This document shows, one piece after another, positions 31,532 to 43,733 of a stretch of DNA of 64,000 nucleotides. The DNA is from Morella rubra (Eukaryota > Streptophyta > Magnoliopsida > Fagales > Myricaceae): the NCBI GenBank assembly GCA_003952965.2, contig CM025852.1, forward strand, positions 11,066,764 through 11,130,763, in the 5' to 3' direction. Each line of letters starts with the position of its first letter. Positions within the stretch are counted from its first letter, which is position 1. The position numbers and the translations under genes are program-made. The notes beneath the pieces are model-generated. The model was not told where the DNA came from, did no database searches, and saw only the letters and a program-made list of their open reading frames with translations.

Positions 31532-32867
31532 TCATCCACAATACTTGTGTGCAATAGTTACCAACCGCAATATACTTGGCCTCTGTGGTTGATAAAGCAT
31601 AGAATTTTGTTTCTTACAAAACCATGACACTAGAGATGGGCCAAGAAACTGACACGCACCACTAGTGCTTTTTCTATCAATTTTGCAACCGGCATAATCA
31701 GCATCCGAGTATCCTTGCAAATTAAAATCAACACTCTTTGGATAAAACAAATAAGATCTTGTGTGCCAACAAGGTAACGAAATATCCTCAAAGAGGTGAG
31801 ACTCCTTAGGGCAAGACTGAAATCTCGCACACATGCACACACTAAACATGATATCAGGTCTACTCGCAATAAGGTAAAGTAAAGAAGCCAATCATACCTC
31901 GATACTCGTTTGGTCAATGTCTTTACCTTTTTCATCCTTTTCCATTTTGGTTGATGGACTCATTGGTGTACCCATCGGTTTTGAGTTGTCCATTCCAAAT
32001 CTTTTGAGTAGGTCTCTTGTGTATTTGCTTGGTTAATGAAGATGCCCTTCATGATTTTGTTTGATTGAAGTCGAGAAAGTAATTCAACTCTCCCATGAGA
32101 CTCATCTCGAATTCACCTTTCATGACTTTGGAAAATTCTTCACAAAGAGACTCATTAGTAGAACCAAATATGATATCATCAACATATATTTGAACGATAA
32201 GCAATTCATTTTCCTTTTCCTTAGTAAAGAGAGTGGTATCGATAATACCTCGTGAAAATCCATTTTCAATAAGGAAGGAACTTAATCGTTCATACCATGC
32301 CCGAGGTGCTTGCTTCAAGCCATATAATGCTTTTGTGAGCTTGAACACATGGTGTGGTAGCTTTTCATCTTCAAATCCAGGAGGTTGTTCTACATACACT
32401 TCCTCAGAAAGATAACTATTAAGAAATGCACATTTCACATCCATTTGAAATAATTTAAAATCTTTAAAACATGCAAAGCAAGCAAAATGCGAATAGATTC
32501 TAATCTAGCAACAGGTGCGAAGGTCTCATCAAAATCAATTCCCTCCTTCTTGATTATAACCTTGGGCTACCAACTTTGCTTGTTCCTTACCACAACCCAG
32601 ATTCATCCTATTTTGTTTCGAAAAATCCCATTTAGTACCAATAACTGGATGATCTTCGGGTCTAGGAACTAGATGTATACTGATTTTTCTCAAATGTTTT
32701 AGTTCATCCTCCATGGCATGGATCCAACTTTCATCATCTTTTGCCTCAAAAATATTCTTAGGCTCAATTTGAGAAAGTAAGAAAATTATTAGCTTGTTAA
32801 AAGAAGAGCAAGTTCTTACAACATTACCAATGACTTGATCAATAGATGATTTCTGACAAACTTCCAA
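31532..32867 (-). pseudogene. Copia reverse transcriptase and RNase H (pseudogene)
   Basis: RT begins with RPEDHPVIGTKW (about 32665-32630). MDVKCAFLNSYLSEEVYVEQ (32444-32385) carries the first catalytic aspartate, LTKALYGLKQAPRAWYERL follows, then VQIYVDDIIFGST with the YVDD active site (about 32190-32155). After a frameshift near 32050 come SLLYLIASRPDIMFSVCMCA (about 31885-31825), GYSDADYAGCKIDRKSTSG (about 31715-31660) of the RNase H, and GACQFLG. The RT core is one open frame; flanks are broken. Confidence 0.92.
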
Positions 32868-33013
32868 GCCTTTGGTAGATCATTGTTGCTTTGAGGTGTT
32901 TCTTCTTCAAGATCTTGTACATCTTTCTCTTGTGGATGAGAAACTTCTTTTCTTCACTTGTAGCTGGTTTCTCACTTTCTTTTTAAGATCTACAATATCA
33001 TCGTCATCTCTTT

Positions 33014-34250
33014 TCATAGAAACATTAGATTCATCAAATACCACATGAATAGATTCTTCAACAACCAAAGTTCTCTTATTAAAAATGCGATAAGCTTTAC
33101 TGGAAATAGAATAACCAAGAAATATACCTTCATCAGCTTTCGCATCAAACTTACCCAAATTGTCTTTGTTGTTATTAAAAGAAACCAAACATGAAAATAT
33201 CCAATGTTGGGTTTTCTATTTTCCATAACTCATATGGAGTTTTCTTAAGAATTGGTCTTATCATACATCGGTTCATGACATAGTAGCTAGTGTTAATAGC
33301 TTTTGCCCAAAAATAATCTGGCAAGTTATTTTCACAAAGCATGGTCACTCCATTTCTTCAAAAGTCCATATTCTTCCTCTCAACAACAGTTTTGTTGAGT
33401 CCTAGGAGCCGAGAAGTTATGGTTAATACCAAAATCACCACAAAATTTTGCAAAGAGGAATTTTCAAATTCTTTTCCATGGTCACTCCTTATGCTAGAAA
33501 TAGCAAAACCTTTTTCATTTTGAATCCACTTGCTCAATTTTTCAAATACATCAAAGGCCTCATCCTATGAGCTAAGAAGAGAACCATGTAAATCTACTAT
33601 AATCATCAACACAATAAAGCCATATCGTTTGCCACCTCAGCTTGAGGTTCGGGTTGGACCAAACAAGTCCATGTATAGAAGTTGAAATGGCCTAGAAGTG
33701 GACACAATGTTTTTAGGTTTAAAAGATGTTCTAGTTTGTTTGCTTTTTGACAAGCAACACAAATCTTATCTTTTTCATAAACAAGGTTAGGCAAACCCGA
33801 AACAACATTTTTGCTAATTTTGAAATAAGGTCCATGCTTGTATGAGCAAGTCTTCTATGCCACAGCCAACTATCCTTGTCACTTAGAGAGAAAAGACATT
33901 TTACATTTTCAGAAGAGATGTTCTCTAAGTGAACAACATACACATTTTCTTGTCGATGTCCAACAAACAAGACTTTCTTGCTTCAATATTTTCAACAATG
34001 CATATTGATGATTCAAATATAACTCGGTTTCCCTTATCACATAATTGACTAATGTTCAATAAGTTATGCTTCAAACCATCAACAAATAAAACATGTTTAA
34101 TAGTAGGATTAGGATTCATACCAACATTTAAAATACCAAGAATCATTCCTTTACCGTTATCACCAAAAGTAACAAATCATTTTTCTTTTGGGCTAAGAGA
34201 TTTGAACCAACTCTTATCCCTTGTCATGTGCTTGGAGCATCCACTATCAA
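33014..34250 (-). pseudogene. Copia protease and integrase region (pseudogene)
   Basis: The aspartic protease start (LDSGCSKHMT, about 34247-34215) sits in a frame overlapping the gag end. GMNPNPTIKHVLFVDGLKHN (about 34120-34065) is the protease C-terminal side, LSDKDSWLWHRRLAHTSMDL (about 33890-33830) is the GAG-pre-integrase zinc region, and KICVACQKAN (about 33768-33740) is the second half of the integrase zinc site. The core and C-terminal part (FLGYSISSKAYRIFNKRTLV, about 33120-33060) are recognisable. Several stops and shifts break the frame. Confidence 0.85.
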
Positions 34251-35330
34251 GAACCCAATGTTCTTGACTTCGATTGTCTTCAAGCACTTCTCATCCTCGC
34301 TATCCATTGTCATCAAACAAAGGCTTGCAACTTCCTTTTTTTCACTTTCACTTTCACTCTCATCTGATTCTCCCCATGCGGCTAAGAATGCTTTCTTCTT
34401 ATCCTTGAAGTCTCTTGACTTCTTGTGCGGTTCTATGTTGGGGCATTCAGAATTAATATGACCAGGCTTTTTGCATTCAAAGCAAATGGTCTCATTGTTT
34501 TTGCTGCTATCACCCTTGAAGTTGTTCTTCTTTAGGTACCTCTTGTCACTTTTTCTTTCTAAAGAATTTCTTAAACTTTTTGTAAACAAGGTCATCTCAT
34601 CATCAGAAGATTCTTCACTACTAGAGTAAGAAGCTTTCAAGGCAATTCCTCTTTTGCCTTTTCCTTCAATCTCGTCTCCTTTTACTTGGTTCATCTCGTG
34701 GGTCATGAGAGATCCCATAAGTTCATCCAGAGACAATTTTGTTAAGTCTTTGGCTTCCTGAATAGTGTAACTTTAGGTTCCCAAGCCTTAAGAAGACACC
34801 TGAGAATTTTTCTCACCATTTCCACATTAGTATAGACTTTACCAAGAGATTTCAATTTATTGATAATATCGTAAAGCGAGTAAACATGGTAGAGATAGAT
34901 TCATCAGATTTCATCTTAAACAGTTCATAGCTATGCACAAGCATACTAATCTTGTTCTCCTTAACCTGATTTGTACCTTCATGAGTAACTAATAATTTTT
35001 TCATATTTCCTTAGCAGTTCACAACCAGTTAAATTCATTAGCATCAAGAGCACAATATAAAACATTCATAGCTTTAGCATTTAAAGATATAAGCTTATGA
35101 TCAGCCTCATCCCAATCTTTCTTGGCTTTATGCAAACCACCATCATCCTTCGGAAGTCTTGGGACGTTCGTGATAATTTTTCAAAGATCATAGTCCACGG
35201 CTTGAATATAGATTTTCATCCTTGCCTTCCAATAGTTGTAGCACGTTCCATTGAATAAAATAGACAGTTAGTGGATTGACCTTCAGACAACGAAGAGCTA
35301 ACAAGATTAGTCATTAGTAAAGATATTAAA
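34224..35330 (-). pseudogene. Copia gag with CCHC knuckle (pseudogene)
   Basis: The clearest part (34736-34224) starts with LDELMGSLMTHEM, typical of the end of the UBN2-type gag domain, and has a zinc knuckle CFECKKPGHINSEC (C-x2-C-x4-H-x4-C, about 34485-34444). A run of acidic serine-rich sequence follows (ESDESESESEKKE). The N-terminal gag (about 35330-34740) is broken by frameshifts. Gag would form the virus-like particle and bind element RNA. Confidence 0.85.
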
Positions 35331-35335
35331 CCTCA

Positions 35336-35347
35336 ACTCTGATACCA
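35336..35347 (-). promoter_or_regulatory. Primer-binding site (initiator Met tRNA)
   Basis: On the minus strand, two to three bases after the LTR end, the sequence is TGGTATCAGAGT, complementary to the 3' end of plant initiator-Met tRNA, the usual Copia primer. Confidence 0.9.
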
Positions 35348-35349
35348 AT

Positions 35350-36573
35350 TGTGAGTCCAAATATCAACCCAAGAGGGGGTGAATTGGGTTTATCAAAAAC
35401 TTATCCATTTTTCGATAAAAATGCATATCTAGAAAATTTTTTTACGAATAAAAATGCAGAACTAAAATACTAAATGTTATTTAATATGAAGAACAATAAA
35501 TGATAGCAATAAAGTAAAGAGTAGGGAAGAGAGATAACACCACAATTTTTAGGTGGTTCGGCCAAGACTTGCCTACGTCCACCCCAAGGCTATTGCTTCC
35601 TTGGGCTTCTCCACTATAATCCAATAGTGTCTACAACTTAGCTTCGGGGTGCTAAGTACTGTTACAAGAGTTTTCCCGAGCTCACTCTTCAACTCAACAC
35701 AAATCTCAAAGCCTATGAGATTTCTTCTATCCTCACGGGTAGGCCCAAGTGTATCCCACACTCAAAGGTTTTCAAAGGTTTAAAGATAGGAATGAATAAA
35801 CAATAGCTCTCAAAGCTAGATCAGCAAAACAAACTCAATAAATAGGCTACAAGACAAGATATGATGATGGTGACAGCAAGACAAAAGTAGATCTCTTGGA
35901 AAATGTGTATTTGTCTTTTGTGCTTTTCTCTCACTTTTTGGAGGCTAGGTCAAGATTGATGATGTAGAGATACAAAAGGTGTGCAAAAGATCTATTTTCT
36001 CTCTCCATAAGGTTCCCTTTATAGGTCTTCAGTCTTGGAGGTCCAAGGCCTTTTTGGAATGTTAGAGAGGTGCCCTAAGTTTCATAACGTCATACATGCC
36101 TATGTGTCCACACCTTCATCAAGTCTAGAACTGACTCGCAAGTACCTATAGCATGTGTTAACACTTCCTTCACCATGTGTCGACACCACCTTCACATGTG
36201 TCGACCATGTGCTTCCTATGTATCGACACCGTCGAAATGACAATCTAGCTGCTGTGCTATATGTCTATATCATGTCAACCATGTGTCGATACCATCTTGG
36301 CAGATAGAGTTTTTCAGTGCTTTTTGATATGCAATCTGTTCCGCTTCAATGCTAAAACTCCTACAATGAAAAATATCATAGTTTAGGTGCAAGTCATGAT
36401 GTTTAAATCAAATATAGGGTATAATGAATAAAAGAGACATATAAATACAATTGAGTACTCTCTATTGAATAGTGGATTGACAACCACGTATTCTAAAAAT
36501 ACTCCAAAGCATTTTACCATTTGTTATCATCAAAATCGAGTTAGATAGCTCAAGGAGCAACCTTGGGCTAACA
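35350..36573 (-). repeat. 5' LTR of the Copia element (right copy)
   Basis: Same ends and box order as the left copy (TATA-like box about 36008-36020). It is 62 bases shorter, mostly through a loss near 36090 in the palindrome region, where part of the array is missing. Confidence 0.93.
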
Positions 36574-36598
36574 AGTAATAAGCTAGTTGGAAAGAGGC

Positions 36599-37062
36599 CT
36601 TTTTTTCTTTTTCTTTTTTTGATAAGTAAGCAAATTATAATTATATTAAGGAAAGGATGTGTCAAAAGAACATGGGAACTATACCAAAAACACATAAACC
36701 ATACAAGCTAAGAAGCTAAGAAAATCCTGAAAGTCTAAAAAAGGAAACCTAGCACTGCATTAGCCCAGAAAAATAGGGATTATAACAAATTGTTCGTCAA
36801 AAAATCCAGCCAAATTTTCAAAACACCTATTATTTCTCTCCCTCCATAAGCACCACCAAAAGGCAAGAAGGAATCATCTTCTAAATTGCCAATGACAAAG
36901 GTTCATCAAACTTCCTCTTCCAACACAACAACACATCAACCACCCACTCAGGTATTATCCAAGATAGATTCAGAATAATGAACATGTACTTCCACAACCC
37001 TTTAGCCACAGAACAGTGAAGTAATACATGATCCACTGTTTCTCCATCACATCTATCCAATC
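36599..37062 (-). mobile_element. 5'-truncated LINE 3' end
   Basis: It starts with a T-rich tract (36599-36619, the inverted poly-A tail) followed by GATAAGTAAGCAAATTATAA. The next 440 bases resemble the 3' end of the LINE at 58486-64000 (same GATAA(A/G)TAA after the tail, same ATTAACCC/ATTAGCCC, CACCACCA and AAGAAGGAATCAT words). Only the 3' UTR and the end of the zinc-binding region are present. Confidence 0.75.
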
Positions 37063-37415
37063 ATCAAGGTTTTCTTTTGCAACATAACTAGCAATGATGG
37101 TTAGAATGTCAAGAGAGAGGTAGGGAAGTTGATTGGCTTCAATCATTTTGATGTAAGTTGCTTTTGCCTTTTTATTTATGATAGTATGATTGTCTTTTTA
37201 TAGGCGTTACTATAGAAAATTTTGGCAGATGATACAAAATGTATAAATTCATTAGTTGGGAAATGAGCATAATATAACATGTGAAATGAACATAATATAA
37301 CATGCAAAATGAGCATAATCCAATATGCAAAGAACCCCTTTTCATTTTAACACCAAACTATGCCCCTTTACCCCATTACAATGCCTTTTTACATTCCACC
37401 AAGCACGGGTAGTTG
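37063..37415. other. Intergenic stretch between LINE fragment and hAT remnant
   Basis: AT-rich, with a short tandem of (AAATGAGCATAATATAACATG) at about 37260-37330 in three partial copies. Nothing coding seen. Confidence 0.45.
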
Positions 37416-38330
37416 AAAGGGATAGGTAGGTGAGGCGATTGCCTAAGGCCCCCTATTATAAAGATCCTATATTATAGTAAAATATAAAATTATAAATTAT
37501 GAAGGCCCTATATTATAGCAAAATTAAAATTAATGGGAAGAAAAAAAGTCTAAAATTTTTCGAATAAAACTTAATTAAAAGCATATAAAATAGGAATATT
37601 TAAAAATTAGAAATAAATAATACATTCTAGAAACTAGACGTCGCTTTTCAAAATAATAGCATCATTCACAATGAATTCCTCGCTCCTAAAGCCTAGAATC
37701 CCAACTACCACAACCATTTTATTATTAGTTAGAATTGCCAAACAATTTTAAAAAAACTAGGTATATGTTTGGTGAGGAAAATTTTTCAATTTTTTAAGAA
37801 AAATTCTTCAATTTGCTAAGAAAAAACATTCAACTTTCTAAGAAAAATTTACAACTTGCTAAAAAAAATTGTTCAACTTTCTAAGAAAAAATCTTGAACT
37901 TGCTAAGAAAAATTGTTCCACTTTCTAAGAAAATTTTTTCAACTTTCTAATAAAATTTTTCAACTTTCTAAGACAATTTTTTCGACTTGGTAAAAAAAAT
38001 TTTCAAATTGCTAAGAAAATTTTTTTCCTACAAAATCTCAAAATTTTCATACAAATACCAACACTTTTTCACACCAACTTCAGAAAGATTATAAAAAATT
38101 ATTTACGAATAACTATGTCTCAAGATAGATTAAGTGGTTTAGCAATGTTATCTATCGAAATTAATTTATTAGCTAAACTTGAATACAAAAATTTAATTGA
38201 TAATTTGCATATAAGAAGCCAAGAAGCAAATTTATGGTTTAATTTTAACTTTTTAATTTTTAATTTTTACATTAAATGACCTCATTTTTTTGACTTTCCT
38301 AAGGCCCCAAAAAGGTTGAGCAACCCCTGG
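37416..38330 (+). mobile_element. Decayed hAT element (ZMYM1-like) copy 1
   Basis: The right end, inverted, reads CAGGGGTTGCTCAACC, and the left end has GGTGAGGCGATTGCCTAAGG, both typical of one plant hAT family. Before the right end, MSQDRLSGLAMLSIE...KLEYKNLIDN (about 38115-38205, plus strand) is the C-terminal end of a hAT transposase dimerisation region. The middle holds a short-period tandem array. No clear 8-bp duplication could be fixed at the left side. Confidence 0.7.
37765..38030. repeat. About 20-bp tandem array inside hAT copy 1
   Basis: Roughly twelve variants of TTCAACTTTCTAAGAAAAAT, with CTTGCTAAG and CTTTCTAAG alternating. The same array is in the second hAT copy. Confidence 0.85.
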
Positions 38331-39650
38331 CATCAAGTCTCCCTATTTACAACTCAACAATACATTTAACATGAGGTGCAAAGAAATGGTGCATCACATA
38401 TACTTTTTCCATCGAAACTCACAAGCAACAACATAGGCTCTCAAATATCCAATAAGTTTATGGATTCAAACATGCAGCTACTCATTTTTGAAGAAAACTC
38501 ATGGATCTAACTTGCAATCACTACATTTTCTCTATCCTAGCCAACCCCATAAGAAAAACTACAAACTACACCCTTATCTTGAATATTTCGGCTAGAGCAC
38601 TTTGAAGGTTAAAATAAACCTAGATCAAACAAGCTAGGGTGAGAGAGACTAAGAAAAAAATGGAAGCTAAAAGAAAAATGGCTCATGGGAGAGATTTCTC
38701 TCATGGTTGAAGGTTACACAACCCTCACCTTGGTCTTCCTCTTTTTATTTTTTTTCTTTCTTTCTCCTCTTTCCTTCTTCTTCATCGAAACCTCTCCTCT
38801 TCCTCACTTTTCTTTCCTTTTTTCTATCATTCTCCCTCTTTCCAGTGCAGCCCTCTTCTCTCTCTCTCTTTTACACGACTAACTTTGCAAAATGGTGTGT
38901 GCGTGTGTTGTCATGCCCAAAAGTGGGCTTTTGCACTATTTTGCCTACCAACAGAATTTTTCTTTTAACTATTCTCGTACGATTTCTTGTAAGTAAACTA
39001 AAATCAATATTTGCAGCAATGCATGTGAGAGAAAAAGTAGGTGGAATATGAGACACAACAACAACGTCCAAAAAGGAAGAAGAAGAGTAATGTCTTCTGC
39101 TAACTTCTAAAACTATGAAAGGATAAACATGCATCTTTCTCTATAGTACGTAGCACTCAAAACTATTTGCTTCTATCTTTTGGTTGTCGGTGTGTGTTCA
39201 CATGGTCGGTCTCTGTTGGCAACAAGTACCACTTATTTGTTTCTAGGCTTATAAGTTTTTCTTCAACTTGTGGACTTGACCAAGAGATTTTGGACATTAC
39301 TTTTGGTTCTTTCGTACCTTTGCAGCCTGGACAGTACTGAGGCATTGGGGGCATAAATCCCCCACCCAAAAGAATCTTTCATAAAGAAATAAAAATCTTT
39401 GTATTTTTTTCAAATTTGTAACCAGTCAAAAAGTATTTTTATATACTTCCCTTAATTTTAATTCCTCGTTCTGTCTCACTATTGAGGAATAGGCATTGCA
39501 AGTGACTAGAAAATTGATGCATTTTAGTGGAGTTTTGCTTGCTCCATGTTGGTGTCAGGGTCAATGTCAATAGAATACTATAAAGTGCTAATTATCAATG
39601 GAACTAACAGTGTGAAATGTGAACCATCATGTGCTAAGTGACAAGGATAT
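38331..39650. repeat. Triplicated block, copy A (3'-truncated)
   Basis: From the hAT right end to TGACAAGGATATG, where it is fused to copy B. Landmarks shared with B and C: ATGAGGTG(C/T)AAAGAAATGG (about 38372), AAGAAAAATGGCTCATGG, a CT-rich stretch with ACTAACTTTGCAAAATGGTG (about 38879), and TGTGCTAAGTGACAA (about 39630). It lacks the TATA-bearing downstream third. A 143-bp insertion sits at 39348-39490. Open frames in it (for example 38707-39051) are T-rich low-complexity shadows. Confidence 0.85.
39348..39490. mobile_element. 143-bp insertion with 8-bp target duplication (copy A)
   Basis: Flanked by AGGCATTG at 39340-39347 and 39491-39498. Copy B has a single AGGCATTG at the corresponding place, an intact empty site. 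Both ends of the insert fold: GGGG...CCCCC at the left and ATTCCTC...GAGGAAT at the right. An 8-bp duplication suggests a hAT-mobilised MITE, though the ends are not clear hAT inverted repeats. Confidence 0.8.
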
Positions 39651-41305
39651 GTTTTACATGAGGTGTAAAGAAATGGTGAATCGCATATACTTTTTCCATC
39701 AAAACTCACAAGCAACTATATCGGCTTTCAAATATCCAACAAGTTTATGGATTCAAACATGCAGCAACTATTTTTTAAGAAAACTTGTGGATCTAACATG
39801 CAATCACTCCATTTTCTCTATCCTAGCCAACCCCACAAAAAAAAAACTATAAACTACACCCTTACCTTTAATATTTCGGCTAGAGCACTTGGAGGGTTGA
39901 AATAAACCAAGATCAAACAAGCTAGGGTGAGAGAGAATAAGAGAAAAATGGAAACTAAAAGAAAAATGGCTCATTGGAGAGATTTCTCCCATGGCCAAAG
40001 GGTTCACAAGCCTCACGTGAGTCTTCCTCTTTTTTTTTTTTTGTTTATCTTTCTTTCTTTCTCCTCCTTCCATCTTTTTCATTGAAACCTCTCATCTTCC
40101 TCAAACCTTTTCTCTCTCTTTCTCCCTCTCTCCAGCGTAGCCCTCTTTTCTCTATCTCTCTCTCTTTTACACAACTAACTTCGCAAAATGGTGTGTGCAT
40201 GTGTTGTCATGCCAAAAAGTGGGCTTTTGTACTACTTTGCCGTCCAAAAGAATTTTTCTTTTTACTATTCTCGTGTGATTTCTTGTAAGGAGACTCAAGT
40301 CAATATTTGCAGCGGTGCGTGTGAGAGAAAAAGTAGGTGGAATATGGGACACAACAACCACGTCCAAAAAAGAAGAAGAAAATTTGTGTCTTCTACTACC
40401 TTCTAAAACTAGGAAAAGATAAACGTGCATCTTTCTCTATAGAATGCAGCATTCAAAACTATTTGCTTCTATCTTTTGGTCATCGGTGTGTGTTCACACG
40501 GTCGATCTCCGCAAGCAATAAGTACCACTCGTTTGTTTCTAGGCTTATAAGTTTTTCTTCAACTGGTGGACTAGGCCAAGAGATTTTGGTCATTACTTTT
40601 GGTTCTTTCCAACCTTTGCTGGCTTGACGGTACTAGGAGGCATTGCAAGTGAATAGAAAACTAATGCATTTTAGTGGAGTTTTGCTTGCTCTATGTTGGT
40701 GTCAGGGTCGATGTCAATAGAATACTAAAAAGTACTAATTATTAATGGAGCTAACAATGTGAAATGTGAACCGTCATGTGCTAAGTGACAAAAGATATAA
40801 TGGCACCCCAATACTTTATACAATTTGAAAATATAATTTTGATCTTCTCACTCTAGCAGGGAGAGAGATGTAAATGTACCAACTACCTAGGAGTCGAGGT
40901 AAAAGATTATAGCTTTTGATTTGATTGCCTTCTTAGGATATCACTGATAGAATGCAAAGTTTGTCACGTAATACTAGAAGGGAAAAGCCTGTAAGGTAAA
41001 AGTTTGTTTAGATTTTGCTAGAATGAAAGATTGCTTTTCATTCTGTCAGCTTGCTTCACATTATTATCATCGTGTTCACCAACAGCGGCCAGATGTCACG
41101 TGAGGAGAGGAGCCAATCTTTCATTTTGTCATGCTTTTTTTTTTTTAACATCTCTAAATCTTTTCTCTTTGGACCCAATCTTTTCCCTTTCTTCTTTACC
41201 AACGTGGTACTTATTCTAGCCATGCAGGGTGACAACCATGTGTCACAAAGAAGTTGATGAGGAGAGGTTATAAAAGTCCATCCTCTCTCACTTTTCCACA
41301 CACCA
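39651..41305. repeat. Triplicated block, copy B
   Basis: Contains the same landmarks as A, without the 143-bp insertion, and continues through AGATATAATGGCACC (about 40793) and CTCTAGCAGGGAGAGAGATG to a TATA box at 41269 and CACCAAATAGCTTCT. There the receptor-gene coding sequence should begin but hAT copy 2 follows, so the promoter is orphaned. Confidence 0.85.
41269..41276 (+). promoter_or_regulatory. TATA box of orphan promoter (copy B)
   Basis: TATAAAAG in the conserved context GAGGTTATAAAAGTCCATCC, matching the copy C box. Confidence 0.6.
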
Positions 41306-41848
41306 AATAGCTTCTAAGAAAAAAATTTCAACTTGCTAAGAAAAATTGTTAAACTTTGTAAGAAAAATTTTTCAACTTTCATAGAAAATTTGTTTAACTT
41401 TCTAAGAAAAATTTTCAACTTGCTTAGAAAAATTGTTCAACTTTCTAAGAAAAATTTTCAACATTCTAAGGAAAGTTTTCAACTTTCTAGGAAAAATTTT
41501 TCGACTTGCTAGGAAAAAAATTTCAGCTTTCGAAGAAAAAAAAATTTTCTACAAAATCTCAAAATTTTCATACAAATATCAACACTTTTTCACACCAACT
41601 TCAGAAAGATTGTAAAAAATTATTTACAAACAACTATGTCTCGAGATAGATTAAGTGATTTAGCAATTTAGCAATTTTATCTCGAAACTGGTATATTGGG
41701 TAAACTTGAATACAAAAATTGAATTGGTAATTTTGCATCTAAAAAGCCAAGTAGCAAATTTATGGTTTAATTTCAGTTATTTAATTTGTACATTAAAAGG
41801 CCTCATTTTTATGACTTGTCTAGCCCCCAAAAAGGTTAAGCCGCCCCT
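41306..41848 (+). mobile_element. Decayed hAT element copy 2 (left-truncated)
   Basis: It carries the same 20-bp tandem array (about 41310-41530), the same MSRDRLSDLAI-type transposase end (about 41634-41670, frameshifted), and a right end that inverts to CAGGGGCGGCTTAACC. The left end is missing. Confidence 0.7.
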
Positions 41849-42324
41849 GCCACCAAGTGTCTCCTTTTACATCTAAACAATACTTTTTACATGAGGTGCA
41901 AAGAAATGGTGCGTTGCATATACTTTTTCCATAAAAACTCATAAGCAACAATATAGGCTCTCAAATATCCAATAAGTTTATGGATTCAAACATGCAGCAA
42001 CTCATTTTTGAAGGAAACTCTTGGATCTAACATGCAATCACTCTATTTTCTCTATCCTAGCCAACCCCACAAGAAAAACTACAAACTACACCCTTACCTT
42101 TAATATTTCGACTAGAGAACTTGGACGGTTGAAATAAACCTAGATCAAACAAGCCAAGGTGAGAGAGACTAAAAGAAAAATGGCTCGTGGGAGAGATTTC
42201 TCCCATGGCCAAAGGGTTCAGAAACCTCACCTTAGTCTTCCTCTTTGTTTTTTTTTCTTTCTTTCTCCTCCTTCCTTCTTCTTCACCGAAACCTCTCCTC
42301 TTCGTTACTTTTCTTTCCTTTTCT

Positions 42325-43733
42325 TACTACAATAAATATGGCTTTTGGCAACGACTGTTTTTAGCCGTAACGGGGAATGCGTCCCCATTAAACAACATTG
42401 GAAACGGTAAAAAAATTTGGCTCAATTCTTTAGCAACGAATCTGTTAAGTTGGGAACCACACAGTTGCTAAAGGAAGGAATATTGCCTCACGCGACCAAT
42501 TTTTTTCAGCAACGTGGGGCAGTGCGTCCTCATTGAGACATTAACTAGCATTAGAGGCAGATTGAAAAGCTGGCTGCCACTAAATTTTTAATGGGTGAGA
42601 AATAACTGGGGACTCTGCGAGCAATTCCTGTAATTAAGCTAAAATTCTCTCTTTTTGACAAGGCAAAAATGGTCTGTGTGGCATCCTTTGTGCGGAGAGT
42701 TTGCCTCCCCATCTTTCCTATACTTTTTTCCTTAACCTCTCTCATTTCTCTCCATCTTCACACCCGATTGAAAGCAGAAGAGAAGTGAAAGAGAAGCAAA
42801 GCTGAAAGTAGAAGAGAAGAAGAATATAATGTCCACTTTCTTTTAGGAGTTCCCTTGCGAACCCAGCTATTTGGGAGAGATGAGGCTATGATCTATGAAA
42901 TCTTCTGTTGCAGATTTTTTTTCACTGGGTTTGTTGCAATTTTATGTTTGGCTTGTTTGATATAGATCTTGCCTCATTTTGTGAAATCCTCCGTTTTGTA
43001 GAATACTTTAATCATTGTAGATCTTTTTTTTACTTGGTTTGTTGTAGATCTGTATTTTCTAGTTTGTTTTCTTGTGTTATGTTTTGTGAAGTCTCTGTGC
43101 AATATGAAGATCTCAAGAAGTGTTAAGCCTGAGATGCCAGATAGAAGATCTCGAGAAGATGGAATGGAAGCTAGAGAAGCAATTTATTCTGTACTGTGAT
43201 TTAAAAGAGAAAGAGTCGTTGCTTATGGAGTTTAAGAACATGTTGTTGTTGGAGATGGCACGTGTTGAGTTCTTATATATGGAAATTTTGTCCCTGGAGA
43301 AGGAGAAAGATACCTTTGCAGATTTGGCAGTGCATTATGCGGGAGCGCTTGAGCAGTTAGAACAAAAAAGAAAAAGGAAAACCTCAATTGCAAGGACTCT
43401 TTTTTAATGGGTTTTGGTTTTGTCTCAATTGCAACGACTCTTTATTCGCTAACCCTCCTCTCTTGCAACGATTCTCTGTCATTGGTAGAACTGTTGGTCT
43501 TTCCCAATGAAAATGTGGTGCCAAATTTCTTCGAGCTTTTCTCAACAGGTGTTAGTCATAGTGGAAGCACTTTGGTGAAGACCTGCAAATGTCGTTGTTA
43601 AAGGTCATTCTCCACGAGGCAATTGTAACGAGCTTGTCAACGACTAATTTCGTTGGAATAGGGCTTTACCAACGTATTTTCACACTTTTGCCAACTAGAG
43701 ATTGTTCTGTTATAATGTGAATTTCGTGTAGTG
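42325..43733. mobile_element. CACTA-like non-autonomous element in copy C
   Basis: The right end is TGTAGTG (inverse CACTACA); the left is TACTACAATAAATATGGC, one base from CACTACA. The 3-bp duplication TCT is at 42322-42324 and 43734-43736, the size for CACTA elements. Subterminal GCAACG words and CTTTTGGCAACG at left with TTTTGCCAAC at right support it. The uninterrupted sequence survives in copies A and B. No transposase is present. Confidence 0.75.
43120..43407 (+). other. Possible captured coding remnant, coiled-coil-like, in the CACTA element
   Basis: A 95-residue frame (IEDLEKMEWKLEKQF, LLMEFKNMLLLEMARVEF, LEQLEQKRKRKT) with regular charged heptad-like spacing suggests a coiled coil, and a CT-rich leader-like stretch lies upstream (42720-42830). 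No known domain. It may be part of a captured gene or a CACTA accessory ORF; either is a guess. Confidence 0.25.

Larger units (their letters stand above)
27399..36573 (-). mobile_element. Complete Copia LTR retrotransposon (9175 bp), mutated
   Basis: Two LTRs in the same orientation (27399-28684 and 35350-36573) with TG...CA ends enclose a minus-strand interior. A perfect 5-bp target duplication AGTAA lies at 27394-27398 and 36574-36578. A primer-binding site matching initiator-Met tRNA and a polypurine tract are in the expected places. Gag, protease, integrase, reverse transcriptase and RNase H follow in Copia order. An extra segment of about 2.6 kb, partly coding, lies between RNase H and the 3' LTR. 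Stops and frameshifts in most domains make it inactive, but the LTRs are still very similar, so it is not ancient. The extra ORF and long LTRs suggest the Sirevirus-type lineage; this is an inference. Confidence 0.95.

Noticed and set aside
28200..36300. Regularly spaced short palindromes that could suggest a CRISPR-like array
   Set aside because: Spacers are irregular and not unique, the context is an LTR retrotransposon in a plant genome, and no Cas-like gene exists.
38707..39051. Open frames of 80-115 residues in blocks A-C (also 39974-40288, 43792-44076)
   Set aside because: They are T-rich, run across the CT-rich stretch, and are not kept in frame among the three copies.
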